From: Clostridia bacterium
GTDB taxonomy: Bacteria; Bacillota; Clostridia; Oscillospirales; CAG-272
DNA length: 25,368 nucleotides
Reading direction: 5' to 3'
Assembly: GCA_017612655.1 (NCBI GenBank)
Contig: JAGAFM010000068.1
Coordinates: 1-25,368 of the forward strand
How positions within the stretch are numbered: position 1 is the stretch's first letter; every line of letters starts with the position of its first letter. This document shows positions 7,706 through 15,993 of the stretch, in pieces. A model generated the notes under the pieces. That model was not told the DNA's origin, did not search any database, and saw only the letters and a list, made by a program, of their open reading frames with translations. A program made the position numbers and the translations under genes.

Positions 7706-8620
7706 TCAAAGCCGGTCCGTTTCCTCCTCGGAAAAAAGCCGCACGCCCTCCTGAAGCAGCCGTTCCGCGGTTTTTCCCATACCCGGAATTGTTTTCCCGG
7801 AAAAGGAACCGTCGTATCTTTCCCGGATTCCGCAGGAAGGAGAGCGTTCCTTAAGCAGCGCCCTCTCCGCACCGCACAAACGGGCGAGTGCCGCGGTTTC
7901 CTCCGCCCCCCGCAGAAAAGTCTCCGTAACATCCGTGCCGTCGCGCTGCCGGACCGACCCGTCCGGCTGGATTTCGGAAGGGATCCGGGGAGTGGGGAGC
8001 CCTCCCGCCTGTTCCGGACAGACGGGAATCAGCACATAGCGTTTTGCCAGACCGTCCAGTATTTCCTCCGAAAGGGGCCGGATTCCGGCGTCGTAACGGC
8101 ATCGCTGTCCACAGAGACAGGCGGAAATCAGCAGGGGATCCCGTTTCTCTCCGCAAAAATGCAGCGTATGGGATAGCAGGGTACCCTCCCGGTCATAGAC
8201 GAGTTTCAGAGAGAAAAACGGAACACTCCGGTCCAGGAGATCCAGAAACAGATCGTCCCCTTCCCAGTGGGGAAGCGAACGGACTGTTTCCTTGGGAATC
8301 CATTCGAGTTCCCCCTCGGGGCAATCTTTGAGACACTGTCCGGAAAAGCGGTCCGCGTGAAACAGGTGCATGGATTCGGTCAGCTCATCCCCGAGGCAGA
8401 AAGTAACCATTCCCCGGTAGGAGGGGCTTTCCAGCAAAAGGCCGGTTTCCTCTCTCGTCTCACGGAGAATGCCGTCGAAGGGATCCTCGCCGAATTCGAG
8501 ATGTCCTCCTATCCCGATCCATTTGTCCCTGTTTTCATCGTTTTCTTTTTTGGTCCGGTGCATCATCAGATAGCAGCCGTTCCGCTCAATGTAGCAAAGA
8601 GTCGTTGCTGAATAATTCAA
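7706..8620 (-). CDS. Nudix hydrolase fused to a DUF523 (TudS-like) domain
   Basis: The 304-residue product has two domains. Residues 1-150 form a MutT-type Nudix domain with a complete Nudix box (GX5EX7REUXEEXGU) at 39-61, from Gly39 through REETREETG-like residues 53-60. Residues 161-300 match DUF523, with its three conserved cysteines in ISACLCG (Cys168), PVCPE (Cys201) and SPSCG (Cys263). Some DUF523 proteins are [4Fe-4S]-dependent 2-thiouracil desulfidases (TudS). The Nudix part should hydrolyse a nucleoside diphosphate derivative. The start is TTG at 8620: AAGGGGG lies just upstream, homology begins there, and TTG overlaps the ispE stop by 4 nt (TTGA). The gene ends the lspA-to-ispE run. 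A role in clearing modified nucleotides is inference. Confidence 0.85.
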   Translation of the reverse strand: MNYSATTLCYIERNGCYLMMHRTKKENDENRDKWIGIGGHLEFGEDPFDGILRETREETGLLLESPSYRGMVTFCLGDELTESMHLFHADRFSGQCLKDCPEGELEWIPKETVRSLPHWEGDDLFLDLLDRSVPFFSLKLVYDREGTLLSHTLHFCGEKRDPLLISACLCGQRCRYDAGIRPLSEEILDGLAKRYVLIPVCPEQAGGLPTPRIPSEIQPDGSVRQRDGTDVTETFLRGAEETAALARLCGAERALLKERSPSCGIRERYDGSFSGKTIPGMGKTAERLLQEGVRLFSEEETDRL

Positions 8621-9510
8621 TCCCGATCCCCCTTCACATTCTGTATCGGAGAACAGAGAAAACCGGTTTCTCCGTGCTTCCCGATCCGCAGTTTCACGTC
8701 TCTTGCCCGTTTCTCCCCGGACTCTCCGGCGAAAAAGGCAAGAAGAGAAGGACCGCTCCCGCTCATGCGGACGCAGTCGGCTCCGGACGAGGCAAGGACA
8801 GAAAAGAGCCGTTCCGCAACAGGACATTGGGGAAGAGAAACGCGTTCAAAACGATTGTAGGAAGCATGAAAAACCCCGGATAGATCGTTTTGTTCCAAAG
8901 CCCTGAGAACCTCCCGACATCCGCCTTCCGAATCGGGCGGAAACCGGTCTGATGCCAGGTACGCCTCCGCAGTTGAAATTTTCTCTCCTGTCGGAATCAC
9001 CAGACCTGTACAGGGAGGAAGGGACGGCGCGGGTTGCAATACTTCTCCGAAATGTGTTCCGACCTGGGAAGGTTCCCCGGCATTGGCAAGCACACAAAAC
9101 GGGACGTCCGCGCCAAGAGTCGCTGCGAGACGGAGAAGGCTTTCTTTGGGAAGAGGGCTGCCAAAAAAGGAATTCAGGAGCAGGAGGGTGGCGGCAGCGT
9201 CAGTCGATCCTCCCGCCAGACCGCTGCTGACAGGTATTCTCTTCTCCAGCTTCAGGGAAAAGCCCTTTTGCGGCGCACCAACGGCTGAAAGAAAGCCGCG
9301 CATCGCCCGAAATGCCAGATTGGATTCATTCTGAAGGGAAGAATCGGAGCAGAATAGACGAAGCGGACCGCTGCCGGTAGGCTCCAGATAAACGGTATCC
9401 GATAGGGAGATCGCCTGGTAGACCGTCTCCACGGTATGATACCCGTTGTCAGCTTTCCCGGTCACAGAGAGATAGAGATTGATTTTCGCGTAGCCATTCC
9501 GTTTGATCAA
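8617..9510 (-). CDS. ispE: 4-diphosphocytidyl-2-C-methyl-D-erythritol kinase
   Basis: The 297-residue product is IspE, the GHMP-family kinase of the MEP pathway that phosphorylates CDP-methylerythritol on the way to isoprenoids. Visible are GYAKINLYL with the catalytic Lys9, the glycine-rich ATP loop PVSSGLAGGSTDAAA (93-107), LGADVPFCV with the catalytic Asp135, and the C-terminal MSGSGPSLLAFF. The first codon is TTG at 9510, with GGAGGGG about 8 nt upstream. It follows the DUF362 gene by 39 nt and overlaps the Nudix-DUF523 start by 4 nt, so these genes are very likely cotranscribed. Length is normal. Confidence 0.95.
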   Translation of the reverse strand: MIKRNGYAKINLYLSVTGKADNGYHTVETVYQAISLSDTVYLEPTGSGPLRLFCSDSSLQNESNLAFRAMRGFLSAVGAPQKGFSLKLEKRIPVSSGLAGGSTDAAATLLLLNSFFGSPLPKESLLRLAATLGADVPFCVLANAGEPSQVGTHFGEVLQPAPSLPPCTGLVIPTGEKISTAEAYLASDRFPPDSEGGCREVLRALEQNDLSGVFHASYNRFERVSLPQCPVAERLFSVLASSGADCVRMSGSGPSLLAFFAGESGEKRARDVKLRIGKHGETGFLCSPIQNVKGDRD

Positions 9511-9549
9511 GTCCGGAACCCCTCCGTTTCTGTTTCGTTGGTTTTTCGT

Positions 9550-10767
9550 TCAGCGGCGCAGGGCGGCAAGGCCCTTCAAAACCGGATTCTTTCGAATGTC
9601 AATACTGCGGAACGGGCACAGTTCCTGGCAGCAGAAACAACGGATGCACGAGTCCGGATTAATCCGTGCATGCCGTTTTCCTTTCCGGTCGGGAACCATG
9701 GTTATGGTATGAACCGGACAGGAACGTGCACATTCCCCGCAGCCCACGCAGGTCTTTTTCCGAATAACCGGTCTCGGTTCGAACCAGGCATAAACCTTTC
9801 CCCCGAACAGATTCGGAAGCCACGAAAGCGCAGAGGAGAGAGACACGCGGGAATCGGGAGCCTTGAAGTCCGACAGAACATACTCCTGCCAGTCGGCCCC
9901 GAGGGAAACGACCTCGTCGGCCCGTTCCGGACAGAATCCCCTTTCGGATGCTTCCTTCAGCATCCCTGTCTCGCCCGGACATCCCAGTATCGCTTCGGCA
10001 ATCCGATCGAGGCAGAAAGGATTCCGGGAGCAGAGAACGACACCGATCTTGCGCGGAGTTCCCGCAGTCGGGCCGTTCCCTTCCATCCCGATGATGGCAT
10101 CCTGAAGATCGATGACGGTGCGCGAACTGTGCAGCAGGTCGGACAGATCCACCAGCATGGACTGGAAGAGATCGTTTTTCGGGAAACGGGCATGATACTC
10201 GAATTTCGTCAGACCGGGAATGCACCCGAAGGTGTTCTTGACCGCGCCGGACATCCTGGTCAGGGAATGGGACTTCAGCTTGCTCAGGTTGAAGATTACA
10301 TCCGCCTCCTCAATCGGGGTGATCAGGTCGAACTGGCGGCAGGCCTTGCCCGACGGAGCTGAAACGCTCTTTGAGGAGACATCATAATTCAAACGGATCG
10401 AATGGGTTTCCACTGCCCTCTGTATCCCGCACTCGCGGTATATGGCCCGAAGAGAAGCCTCCGTATACGGACCTCCGGAACTTTCGGCAAGGACCAAATC
10501 TTTAGGCTCGCAGAAAGACTCCAGCCAGGATAGAAACGCATCGAGAAAGACAGGATTCGTGGTAGCTGCTATGGAGGGGTCTTTCCGAATGACCAGATTC
10601 GGCTTGACTGCAATCCGTTTTCCGTTCAGCATCAGGGGCGTCAGGCCGATGGCCTGCATGGCTTCTCCGATTTTACCCGTCAGCAGGTCTTTCTCATACG
10701 AATCGCAGGGAATGACAAAAACAGGTTCTCCCGGATTCCGGGAAGGGGGGGCTTCCACGTCACTCAT
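9550..10767 (-). CDS. DUF362 domain protein with two C-terminal 4Fe-4S motifs
   Basis: The 405-residue product begins with a DUF362 domain (about residues 20-300; IAVKPNLVIRKDP, SKLKSHSLTRMSGAVKNTFG and IDLQDAIIGMEGNGP are typical) and ends with a ferredoxin-like region carrying CVGCGECARSCP and CIRCFCCQELCP, enough for two [4Fe-4S] clusters. The N-terminal domain is common in anaerobes but its biochemical role is not established. There is no signal peptide. The ATG at 10767 has AAAGGA 8 nt upstream; a reading from 10827 would overlap the end of the rluD-type gene. It lies 13 nt after that gene, inside the lspA-ispE run, an unusual place for an Fe-S protein though it may be only transcriptional convenience. 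Confidence 0.88.
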   Translation of the reverse strand: MSDVEAPPSRNPGEPVFVIPCDSYEKDLLTGKIGEAMQAIGLTPLMLNGKRIAVKPNLVIRKDPSIAATTNPVFLDAFLSWLESFCEPKDLVLAESSGGPYTEASLRAIYRECGIQRAVETHSIRLNYDVSSKSVSAPSGKACRQFDLITPIEEADVIFNLSKLKSHSLTRMSGAVKNTFGCIPGLTKFEYHARFPKNDLFQSMLVDLSDLLHSSRTVIDLQDAIIGMEGNGPTAGTPRKIGVVLCSRNPFCLDRIAEAILGCPGETGMLKEASERGFCPERADEVVSLGADWQEYVLSDFKAPDSRVSLSSALSWLPNLFGGKVYAWFEPRPVIRKKTCVGCGECARSCPVHTITMVPDRKGKRHARINPDSCIRCFCCQELCPFRSIDIRKNPVLKGLAALRR

Positions 10768-10780
10768 CTCGATTATCCTT

Positions 10781-11716
10781 TCAGAGGGATTGTTTCTGCA
10801 GTAGGGACAGAACCGAACAGAAATCATCGGGAAGGGGTGCTGTCCATTTCATCGCCTGGCCGGTTTTGGGATGCAGGAATCCAAGAACGGAAGCATGCAG
10901 ACACTGTCCGGAAATCAGGTTCGGATACTTTCGCTCCAGGGGATTGGAACCGGTTCCGTAAACCGGATCGAATAACAGAGGGTGTCCGAGATATGCCATA
11001 TGGACACGAATCTGGTGCGTTCTTCCCGTCTCCAGCCGGAAACGGCAGTAACTGCAGTTGGAACGTGCATCCAGCACGAGAAACCGTGTCACGGCATCCC
11101 TGGCTCCAGGCTGATGTGACACGGCGATCTTCTTCCGATCAGAAGGATGACGGGCAAGCGGTTCCCGGACGATGCCTTCCGCTTCTTTCATCCTGCCGGA
11201 AACAATCCCCTCATACTCCCTCAGAACGGAGTGAGCTCGTATTTGCTCCTGGAGAGAAAGGTGTGCGGCATCGTTCTTTGCAACGACAAGCAGGCCGGAA
11301 GTGTCCCGGTCAATGCGATGAACGATTCCGGGACGCATGACCCCCCCTACTCCGGACAGGGTTTCTCCGCAGTGATATAGAAGCGCGTTCACAAGAGTTC
11401 CTCCCGGATGACCGGGGGCGGGATGAACGACCATCCCGCGCGGCTTGTTGACGACAATCAGGTCTTCGTCTTCGTAATACACATCCAAAGGAATGTCTTC
11501 CGGAAACGCTTCCGACGGGACAGGCTCCGGTATCTCCAGTTCAACGAGATCGCCCGCCGTCACCTTGTGGTTTTTCGAAACCGACAGTCCGTTCACGGAA
11601 ACCGATTCTCCGTCTTCCAGCAGCTTCTGAGCGGAAGAACGGGTCAGTTCCGAATGCTGAGACAGAAAAACATCGATTCTGGTTCCATGATCGTTTTCCC
11701 CGACAACTATCTGCAT
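10781..11716 (-). CDS. rluD: RluA/RluD-family 23S rRNA pseudouridine synthase
   Basis: The 311-residue product has an N-terminal S4 RNA-binding domain (about 11-60) and a RluA-type catalytic domain with GIVHRIDRDTSGLLV, in which Asp136 is the catalytic residue. RLETGRTHQIRVHMAYLGHPLLFD is the conserved late motif. The family isomerises uridines in 23S rRNA. Length is normal for RluD, and the place directly after lspA (5 nt gap) is the usual one in Bacillota. The ribosome-binding site AAGGAA overlaps the last codons of lspA, suggesting translational coupling. Exact target uridines cannot be told from the sequence. Confidence 0.93.
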   Translation of the reverse strand: MQIVVGENDHGTRIDVFLSQHSELTRSSAQKLLEDGESVSVNGLSVSKNHKVTAGDLVELEIPEPVPSEAFPEDIPLDVYYEDEDLIVVNKPRGMVVHPAPGHPGGTLVNALLYHCGETLSGVGGVMRPGIVHRIDRDTSGLLVVAKNDAAHLSLQEQIRAHSVLREYEGIVSGRMKEAEGIVREPLARHPSDRKKIAVSHQPGARDAVTRFLVLDARSNCSYCRFRLETGRTHQIRVHMAYLGHPLLFDPVYGTGSNPLERKYPNLISGQCLHASVLGFLHPKTGQAMKWTAPLPDDFCSVLSLLQKQSL

Positions 11717-11721
11717 GATTC

Positions 11722-12255
11722 TTATTCCTTCGAATTGACACCGGAATCAGCGGGAGAAACCGGCTCTTTCTCCTTCTCCTTTTCCCGATAGCAGAACAAC
11801 AGCCAGACCGCTGCAAGAACACAGCCAATTGTGACAAAAGAATCGGCGCCGTTAAAAACAGCGAAGTGAATCAGGCGAAAGTCGATAAAATCAATGACGT
11901 ATCCAAGGACCGTCCGGTCAATCATATTCCCGATTCCGCCCCCGATAATCAGGCTGAGCGCAACGCAAAGAAGGGGGTGAGCACAGCGCTTAACCCAGAG
12001 ATAGTAAGAGAGCAGAACAATTGCCACCGTGGAAATGATCAGAAAGACCCATCTCTGATTCTGGAGCATTCCGAAAGCGGCTCCCTTGTTTGTCACATAC
12101 GTCAGATGAAGAACGTTCTCCCATATGGGGACAGTTTCCACGGGTTTCAGAAAGCGCTCCGCAAGTGCTTTCGTCAACTGATCCAGTCCAATCGCTGTGG
12201 CAATCAGACAGACCCAGAGTATCGCCCGCTTTGTTCCCTGTTTCAGCTTTCTCAT
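11722..12255 (-). CDS. lspA: Lipoprotein signal peptidase II
   Basis: The 177-residue product is the membrane aspartyl protease that removes signal peptides from prolipoproteins. Four hydrophobic segments lie at about 10-28, 68-88, 93-110 and 130-155. Conserved motifs are TNKGAAFG (55-62), GGGIGNMIDR (105-114), YVIDFIDF with Asp122, and FAVFNGADS with Asp138; the last two Asp residues form the expected catalytic dyad. The motif reads NGADS where NxADS is usual, which is within family range. A charged tail (residues 157-177, rich in Glu and Lys) extends past the last helix. AGGAGA precedes the ATG. It is separated from divIVA by a terminator-like hairpin, and no strong promoter of its own was found. 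Confidence 0.94.
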   Translation of the reverse strand: MRKLKQGTKRAILWVCLIATAIGLDQLTKALAERFLKPVETVPIWENVLHLTYVTNKGAAFGMLQNQRWVFLIISTVAIVLLSYYLWVKRCAHPLLCVALSLIIGGGIGNMIDRTVLGYVIDFIDFRLIHFAVFNGADSFVTIGCVLAAVWLLFCYREKEKEKEPVSPADSGVNSKE

Positions 12256-12282
12256 TCCATTCTCCTGTTTCTTCAGGCAACC

Positions 12283-12348
12283 AAAAAAGCATTGCCTTCC
12301 CGTTTCCGTCTCGAGTTGTCACTGCGGAAAGCAGAACGTGCAATGCTT
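12283..12348 (-). terminator. Terminator or attenuator hairpin between divIVA and lspA
   Basis: On the minus strand AAGCATTGC (12348-12340) pairs with GCAATGCTT (12295-12287), followed by more T residues. The 44-nt loop contains an inner stem TTTCCG/CGGAAA. It ends only about 28 nt before the lspA ATG, leaving little room for an lspA promoter, so partial read-through is plausible. Confidence 0.65.
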
Positions 12349-12376
12349 ACACGAAAAAACGCTTTTTCCCGTTTCT

Positions 12377-13060
12377 TTACTGATCGGACGGAGTACCGTC
12401 CCCGATCAGAGGATCATCCGGTGCGCCCGGCTGATCGAAAATTGTCCCGAACACCACGGTGTTCCCTTCTTCAGGATGAATCGGTTCGGAACCGGCCTCG
12501 GAATCCGTCAGGTCGATTCCCTGCTCTTCCCGGATGATCTGGCGAACCCCTTCTGAGAGCATCTCCGCATACTGACCGGAATCGGTCTGACGCATGGACT
12601 CGGCTTCCTTTTCCGCGTTCGGGGAGATCTGCTCCAGCATTTCAATATGCTTCAGGTATTTCTCATACATTTCCTTCTTCAGCGTTGCGACGGAAGTCTT
12701 GAGCTCCAGAAGGTTGTTCCGCTCGACAGTGGCTTTGTCACGAAACTCCTCCAAAATGCGAAGGCAGTCGGACTTGGTAGAACGCATGACCTTGTCAGCG
12801 CGATCCTGAGCGTCTGCAACGATCTGGCGGCCAGTCCGCTGCGCATTGATTAATGCGGTACGGATCGACTGCTCTTCCGACTTCATTTCCTCCACTTTGT
12901 CCAGCGCAGACTGGAGCTTCCGCTCAAGGGCATCGTTTTCACGGTACAGTTCCGTATACTTCTCCAGAAGAAAGGCAATATACTCATCCACTTCCGGAAT
13001 GCTGTAACCCCGCATGACGCGAGTAAACTCTTTGTTCTTTAACTCATGAGGCGGAATCAT
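12377..13060 (-). CDS. divIVA: DivIVA-domain cell-division/polarity protein
   Basis: The 227-residue product starts with the lipid-binding DivIVA N-terminal segment (IPPHELKNKEFTRVMRGYSIPEVDEYIAFL, residues 2-31) and continues as a long coiled coil (about 32-150) with heptad-like Leu, Ile and Met. The last 50 residues are acidic and probably disordered. DivIVA binds curved membrane at septa and poles and recruits partners. AGGAAGGG lies upstream of the ATG. Its place after ylmH is the classic order in Bacillota. Length is slightly longer than the B. subtilis protein. Confidence 0.93.
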   Translation of the reverse strand: MIPPHELKNKEFTRVMRGYSIPEVDEYIAFLLEKYTELYRENDALERKLQSALDKVEEMKSEEQSIRTALINAQRTGRQIVADAQDRADKVMRSTKSDCLRILEEFRDKATVERNNLLELKTSVATLKKEMYEKYLKHIEMLEQISPNAEKEAESMRQTDSGQYAEMLSEGVRQIIREEQGIDLTDSEAGSEPIHPEEGNTVVFGTIFDQPGAPDDPLIGDGTPSDQ

Positions 13061-13108
13061 GTCTTTCCCTTCCTATCTCAATCTTCTGAATTACGGGGGT
13101 GCGTATCC

Positions 13109-13972
13109 CTAAATCCATTTGGTCGCGCGTATTTGTTGCTTTCCTCTCCGGCTCACGCCGGTTATCCCCTCAAAACGAAAACGTCCGACTCCGCGGATCG
13201 AAATAACGGAACCCGCCTGAATGCTGACATCCGGCCTCGTTTCCGGACGATAATTGACATTTACAAGTCCTCCGGCTATCGCCTGCTTTGCTTTTTCCCG
13301 GGACAGGGCGGCGAACTCACCGACAAGGCAGTCCAAACGGTCCGAAGCAACGCTGCCGACAATCTCCTGATACCGATGCTGATCGGGCATCGCTCTCCAT
13401 TGCTCCCGTTCCGGAACAGATACAGACACTTTGTCCGCCCCCACTCGCTCCAGAGAGACACTCAAAAAAGAGGCAATCGAAGCAAGGGTGAAAATCACGG
13501 CACTGGATTCATTCTGGCAGCAGATATCCCCGATTCTGTCCCGCTCAATCCCAAGAGACAGCAAAGCCCCGAGGTAGTCCCGGTGAGTCAGAGAGCAAAA
13601 ACCGGACCCTCGGATCAGGACCGCTGCAATACCGGAGGAATCCTCGCACTGGGAAAGAAGCCAGTCCGACATCTTTGTGTCGCTTTCCTGACCGTTGAAA
13701 CATGGAGAAAGATAATCAGGGAGACAAAAGAGCAAACGGCGTTCCGCATAGGCGAATCCGCCGTAAAAAAGGAAACTGTCGTTTTCATTTCCGCCTCTGC
13801 TCTGAAGGAAAGAGCGGCAGATCATCTGCTCCCCCGGAGAAAGATATGCCGTATGGGACAGCACACCGGATTCTGCCCTGGCCCACAGGTCCTCGACGTG
13901 GGCAAGCAGAAGCTTTTCCTCCCGATTCGCAGCCAGAATATCCATCATTGGATCTGCATCAGAACCGATCAT
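13109..13972 (-). CDS. ylmH: YlmH-family S4-domain RNA-binding protein
   Basis: The 287-residue product has the YlmH layout: an N-terminal domain of about 180 residues (LSPGEQMICRSFL, HRDYLGALLSLGIERDRIGDI) and a C-terminal S4 domain with SREKAKQAIAGGLVNVN. YlmH (RqcP2) binds stalled 50S subunits with peptidyl-tRNA in ribosome-associated quality control. The start is the ATG at 13972 with GGTGGA just upstream; a TTG two codons earlier (13978) is also possible. The gene begins 19 nt after the yggT stop. Confidence 0.9.
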   Translation of the reverse strand: MIGSDADPMMDILAANREEKLLLAHVEDLWARAESGVLSHTAYLSPGEQMICRSFLQSRGGNENDSFLFYGGFAYAERRLLFCLPDYLSPCFNGQESDTKMSDWLLSQCEDSSGIAAVLIRGSGFCSLTHRDYLGALLSLGIERDRIGDICCQNESSAVIFTLASIASFLSVSLERVGADKVSVSVPEREQWRAMPDQHRYQEIVGSVASDRLDCLVGEFAALSREKAKQAIAGGLVNVNYRPETRPDVSIQAGSVISIRGVGRFRFEGITGVSRRGKQQIRATKWI

Positions 13973-13991
13973 CTTCAATCCACCGTATTTA

Positions 13992-14264
13992 TCAAAGGAA
14001 ACCGATAACCGTCTCCAGAAGAGACAGAAGGATGAAAGTCAGGAAGAAAGACAGATCGATCGGCATCAGGCGGATCTTTTCGGACCGTTCGAGAAGAGAC
14101 CGAACCGGAGAAACGAAGATCTCCGTCACATGATAGATAAAAACGGAAAAAGAGTTTTCCTCCACGCCGAACCAGGACAGGATGACACGAAGGAGCATCA
14201 AAATCTGTACAATGCGCAGGACGGCCAAGACAAAGGTTGTAACAAAGTATGTGATACCGCTCAA
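13992..14264 (-). CDS. yggT: YggT/YlmG-family small membrane protein
   Basis: The 90-residue product has two hydrophobic helices (about 5-30 and 65-88) around the conserved core MLLRVILSWFGV and ITEIFVSPVR-like residues. This is the YggT family, found beside sepF and linked to division and membrane organisation; its exact role is unsettled. The start is TTG at 14264: an in-frame TGA three codons upstream (14273-14271) rules out a longer form. The nearest ribosome-binding site, GGAG, is about 14 nt away, a long spacing, so translation may depend on coupling with sepF, whose stop is 19 nt upstream. Confidence 0.88.
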   Translation of the reverse strand: MSGITYFVTTFVLAVLRIVQILMLLRVILSWFGVEENSFSVFIYHVTEIFVSPVRSLLERSEKIRLMPIDLSFFLTFILLSLLETVIGFL

Positions 14265-14283
14265 AGCCGATCAATTCGCTCCG

Positions 14284-14865
14284 TTACTGAACATCGAAAT
14301 AGGAGTCGCCCTGTTTCTTTTTCTCTTCCGTACGGAAAAGATCATTGGAAATATCAACATTGTTCGGCGTAATAATATACGTGTTCGCCGCTACGCGCTT
14401 CAGGTTTCCGTCGATGGAATAAACTACCCCGCTCAGAAAATCGAGAATGCGGTAAGCGTTTTCTTTGTTGGCGCCTTCCAGGTTCAGAACGATAGAGCGG
14501 CGGGCTGCGAGATTGTCAGCCACGACGCTGACCTGCTCGTCATACTTATCAAGTTTCATCACACGCAGAGCAAACTGTCCTGCGGCACCAGCTGAGGAAG
14601 CGGAACGGCCGGAAGAGGAGGAAGAATTGTTGCCGTTGAAAGACGAACCAAACGAATTTCCCCTGTTCTGAGAAGACGCAGACGCCTGCGCCTGCTGATC
14701 ATAAGAATAAGCAGCGTCATAACCGTTGGAATCGGGACGCGCGTCCGCATCGGGGTGATCCTCGTCACCGTTTCCGTCGTCAAACAGAGCATCATCGTAC
14801 TCGTTGTACTCCAGATCATCCGAGCCGACCATCCCGCGAATTTTGTCAAAAAACTTGTTAGCCAT
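14284..14865 (-). CDS. sepF: Cell-division protein SepF
   Basis: The 193-residue product has a short amphipathic N-terminus (MANKFFDKIRGMVG) that would bind membrane, a long acidic and then Ser/Asn/Gly-rich linker (about 17-95), and a C-terminal SepF core (about 96-172; IVLNLEGANKENAYRILDFLSG). SepF anchors FtsZ to the membrane. The start at 14865 has GGAGG 6 nt upstream; an earlier in-frame start at 14880 lies in that site. The linker is longer than in B. subtilis SepF (whole protein about 150 residues). It is first gene of the division cluster, downstream of an extended -10 promoter. Confidence 0.94.
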   Translation of the reverse strand: MANKFFDKIRGMVGSDDLEYNEYDDALFDDGNGDEDHPDADARPDSNGYDAAYSYDQQAQASASSQNRGNSFGSSFNGNNSSSSSGRSASSAGAAGQFALRVMKLDKYDEQVSVVADNLAARRSIVLNLEGANKENAYRILDFLSGVVYSIDGNLKRVAANTYIITPNNVDISNDLFRTEEKKKQGDSYFDVQ

Positions 14866-14932
14866 ATCCGCCCTCCGCATATTTCTTGTGCTTCCGTCAA
14901 GCCTTCAGCACTTTGATTCTAGAATCTGAACA

Positions 14933-14960
14933 ATTATATCATATTCCCAGAATGAATGCA
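14933..14960 (-). promoter_or_regulatory. Extended -10 promoter for sepF
   Basis: Minus-strand TGATATAAT (14941-14933) contains a full TATAAT with the TG extension. The -35 region (TGCATT, 14960-14955, 16-nt spacing) is weak, as is common for extended -10 promoters. It lies about 68 nt upstream of the sepF ATG. Confidence 0.65.
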
Positions 14961-15026
14961 CCATTATTTGTGGAAAAAACCATTCGTTCATAGATTGTTT
15001 ACAATTTCAAACGGCCGTATCTGCCG

Positions 15027-15983
15027 TCAAAAGGTCACCACTTCCTGAGCAGGCTTTTCCGCGGCTTTCAAGTCCAAAACCTCAAGCGCGGGAAGGGACA
15101 TTCCGGGTGCTTCTCCGTAGACGGAACTGTCGACGGAAACCACTTTTGCCCTGACCGTGTACCAGGCCTTGTTCTTGAAAGGGAGGTTGTTTTTTGCGTA
15201 AACGGACAACAGCTGAATATCATTTGCGCAGCAGGTCATTGCGAGCCGTCCCACCAGAAAACCGTCCATGCGGATCCCGGTAATCTTCACACAAATCGCC
15301 CTGAGGCAGACCGTTTTCCCCAGATATTTGTCAAGGTGATCCATTACATCAAAATACCAGATTCCGAAATCGGCATCCGGAATATCCACGGTATCGCCCG
15401 AAAGGTCGAAGGGCGAGGAGTCGAACTCCGAATCAATCGTACCGTCTTCGTATTCAAAGACCACCTGTGCGCTCGGATTCACCGCTTTAACGAGAGCCCG
15501 GCAATTAAATTTGTTGCCTTCTTCCCGAAACCGGTTGTACACCACGATGTCCGCAATGCGGAACTGATCCAGCATGATGGACCTGAGATTTTTGGAGTAG
15601 GCGTCAAAGGTTGAAAAATCGACCGTTGTCAGCACTTCCACAAGAGACCACCCGTCAGGCCAGCGCATCTCAGCCGGAAGAGTTCCCCTCCACATTCCGT
15701 TCCATTCCGCAACCACGAGGTCTGGGGACGTTTCCTTGTTCAGCGCTTCCAGATGAAGAGGGGAAAAGCCGTTCTCCTCGTCTATCGAGCGGATAATCAC
15801 CCCTCGTTCTTCCAGAAAGGAGTTTTCCAGTTCCTCGATTCCCTGTTCACAGAGCAAGAGGAGAATCCTTCTCCCCCCGCAGATCGTCTTGTTGTCGAGA
15901 AAGCGGCGGATCATCGTCGTCTTCCCGCTCTCCAGCAGGCCGTTAAAGACAAATACGGGGATCTCTCTTCCCGATCTTGGCAT
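15027..15983 (-). CDS. COG0523-type GTPase fused to a YcgQ/DUF1980-like C-terminal domain
   Basis: The 318-residue product starts with a G3E/CobW-like P-loop domain: FVFNGLLESGKTTMI with Walker A at 15-23, and VVAEWNGMW (90-98) in place of the usual IEPSG-type Walker B region. The CxCC metal motif typical of COG0523 is absent, and the NKxD guanine-specificity motif reads NRFRE (150-154). Residues about 218-318, with FLVGRLAMTCCANDIQLL (242-259) and a following AWYTVRAKVVSV, resemble the C-terminal domain of YcgQ/DUF1980 proteins that accompany COG0523 genes. The start at 15983 follows GGAG by 8 nt and the upstream GTPase stop by 10 nt. It probably acts with that GTPase in metal handling; the metal is unknown. 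Confidence 0.75.
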   Translation of the reverse strand: MPRSGREIPVFVFNGLLESGKTTMIRRFLDNKTICGGRRILLLLCEQGIEELENSFLEERGVIIRSIDEENGFSPLHLEALNKETSPDLVVAEWNGMWRGTLPAEMRWPDGWSLVEVLTTVDFSTFDAYSKNLRSIMLDQFRIADIVVYNRFREEGNKFNCRALVKAVNPSAQVVFEYEDGTIDSEFDSSPFDLSGDTVDIPDADFGIWYFDVMDHLDKYLGKTVCLRAICVKITGIRMDGFLVGRLAMTCCANDIQLLSVYAKNNLPFKNKAWYTVRAKVVSVDSSVYGEAPGMSLPALEVLDLKAAEKPAQEVVTF

Positions 15984-15993
15984 TTTCTTCTCC

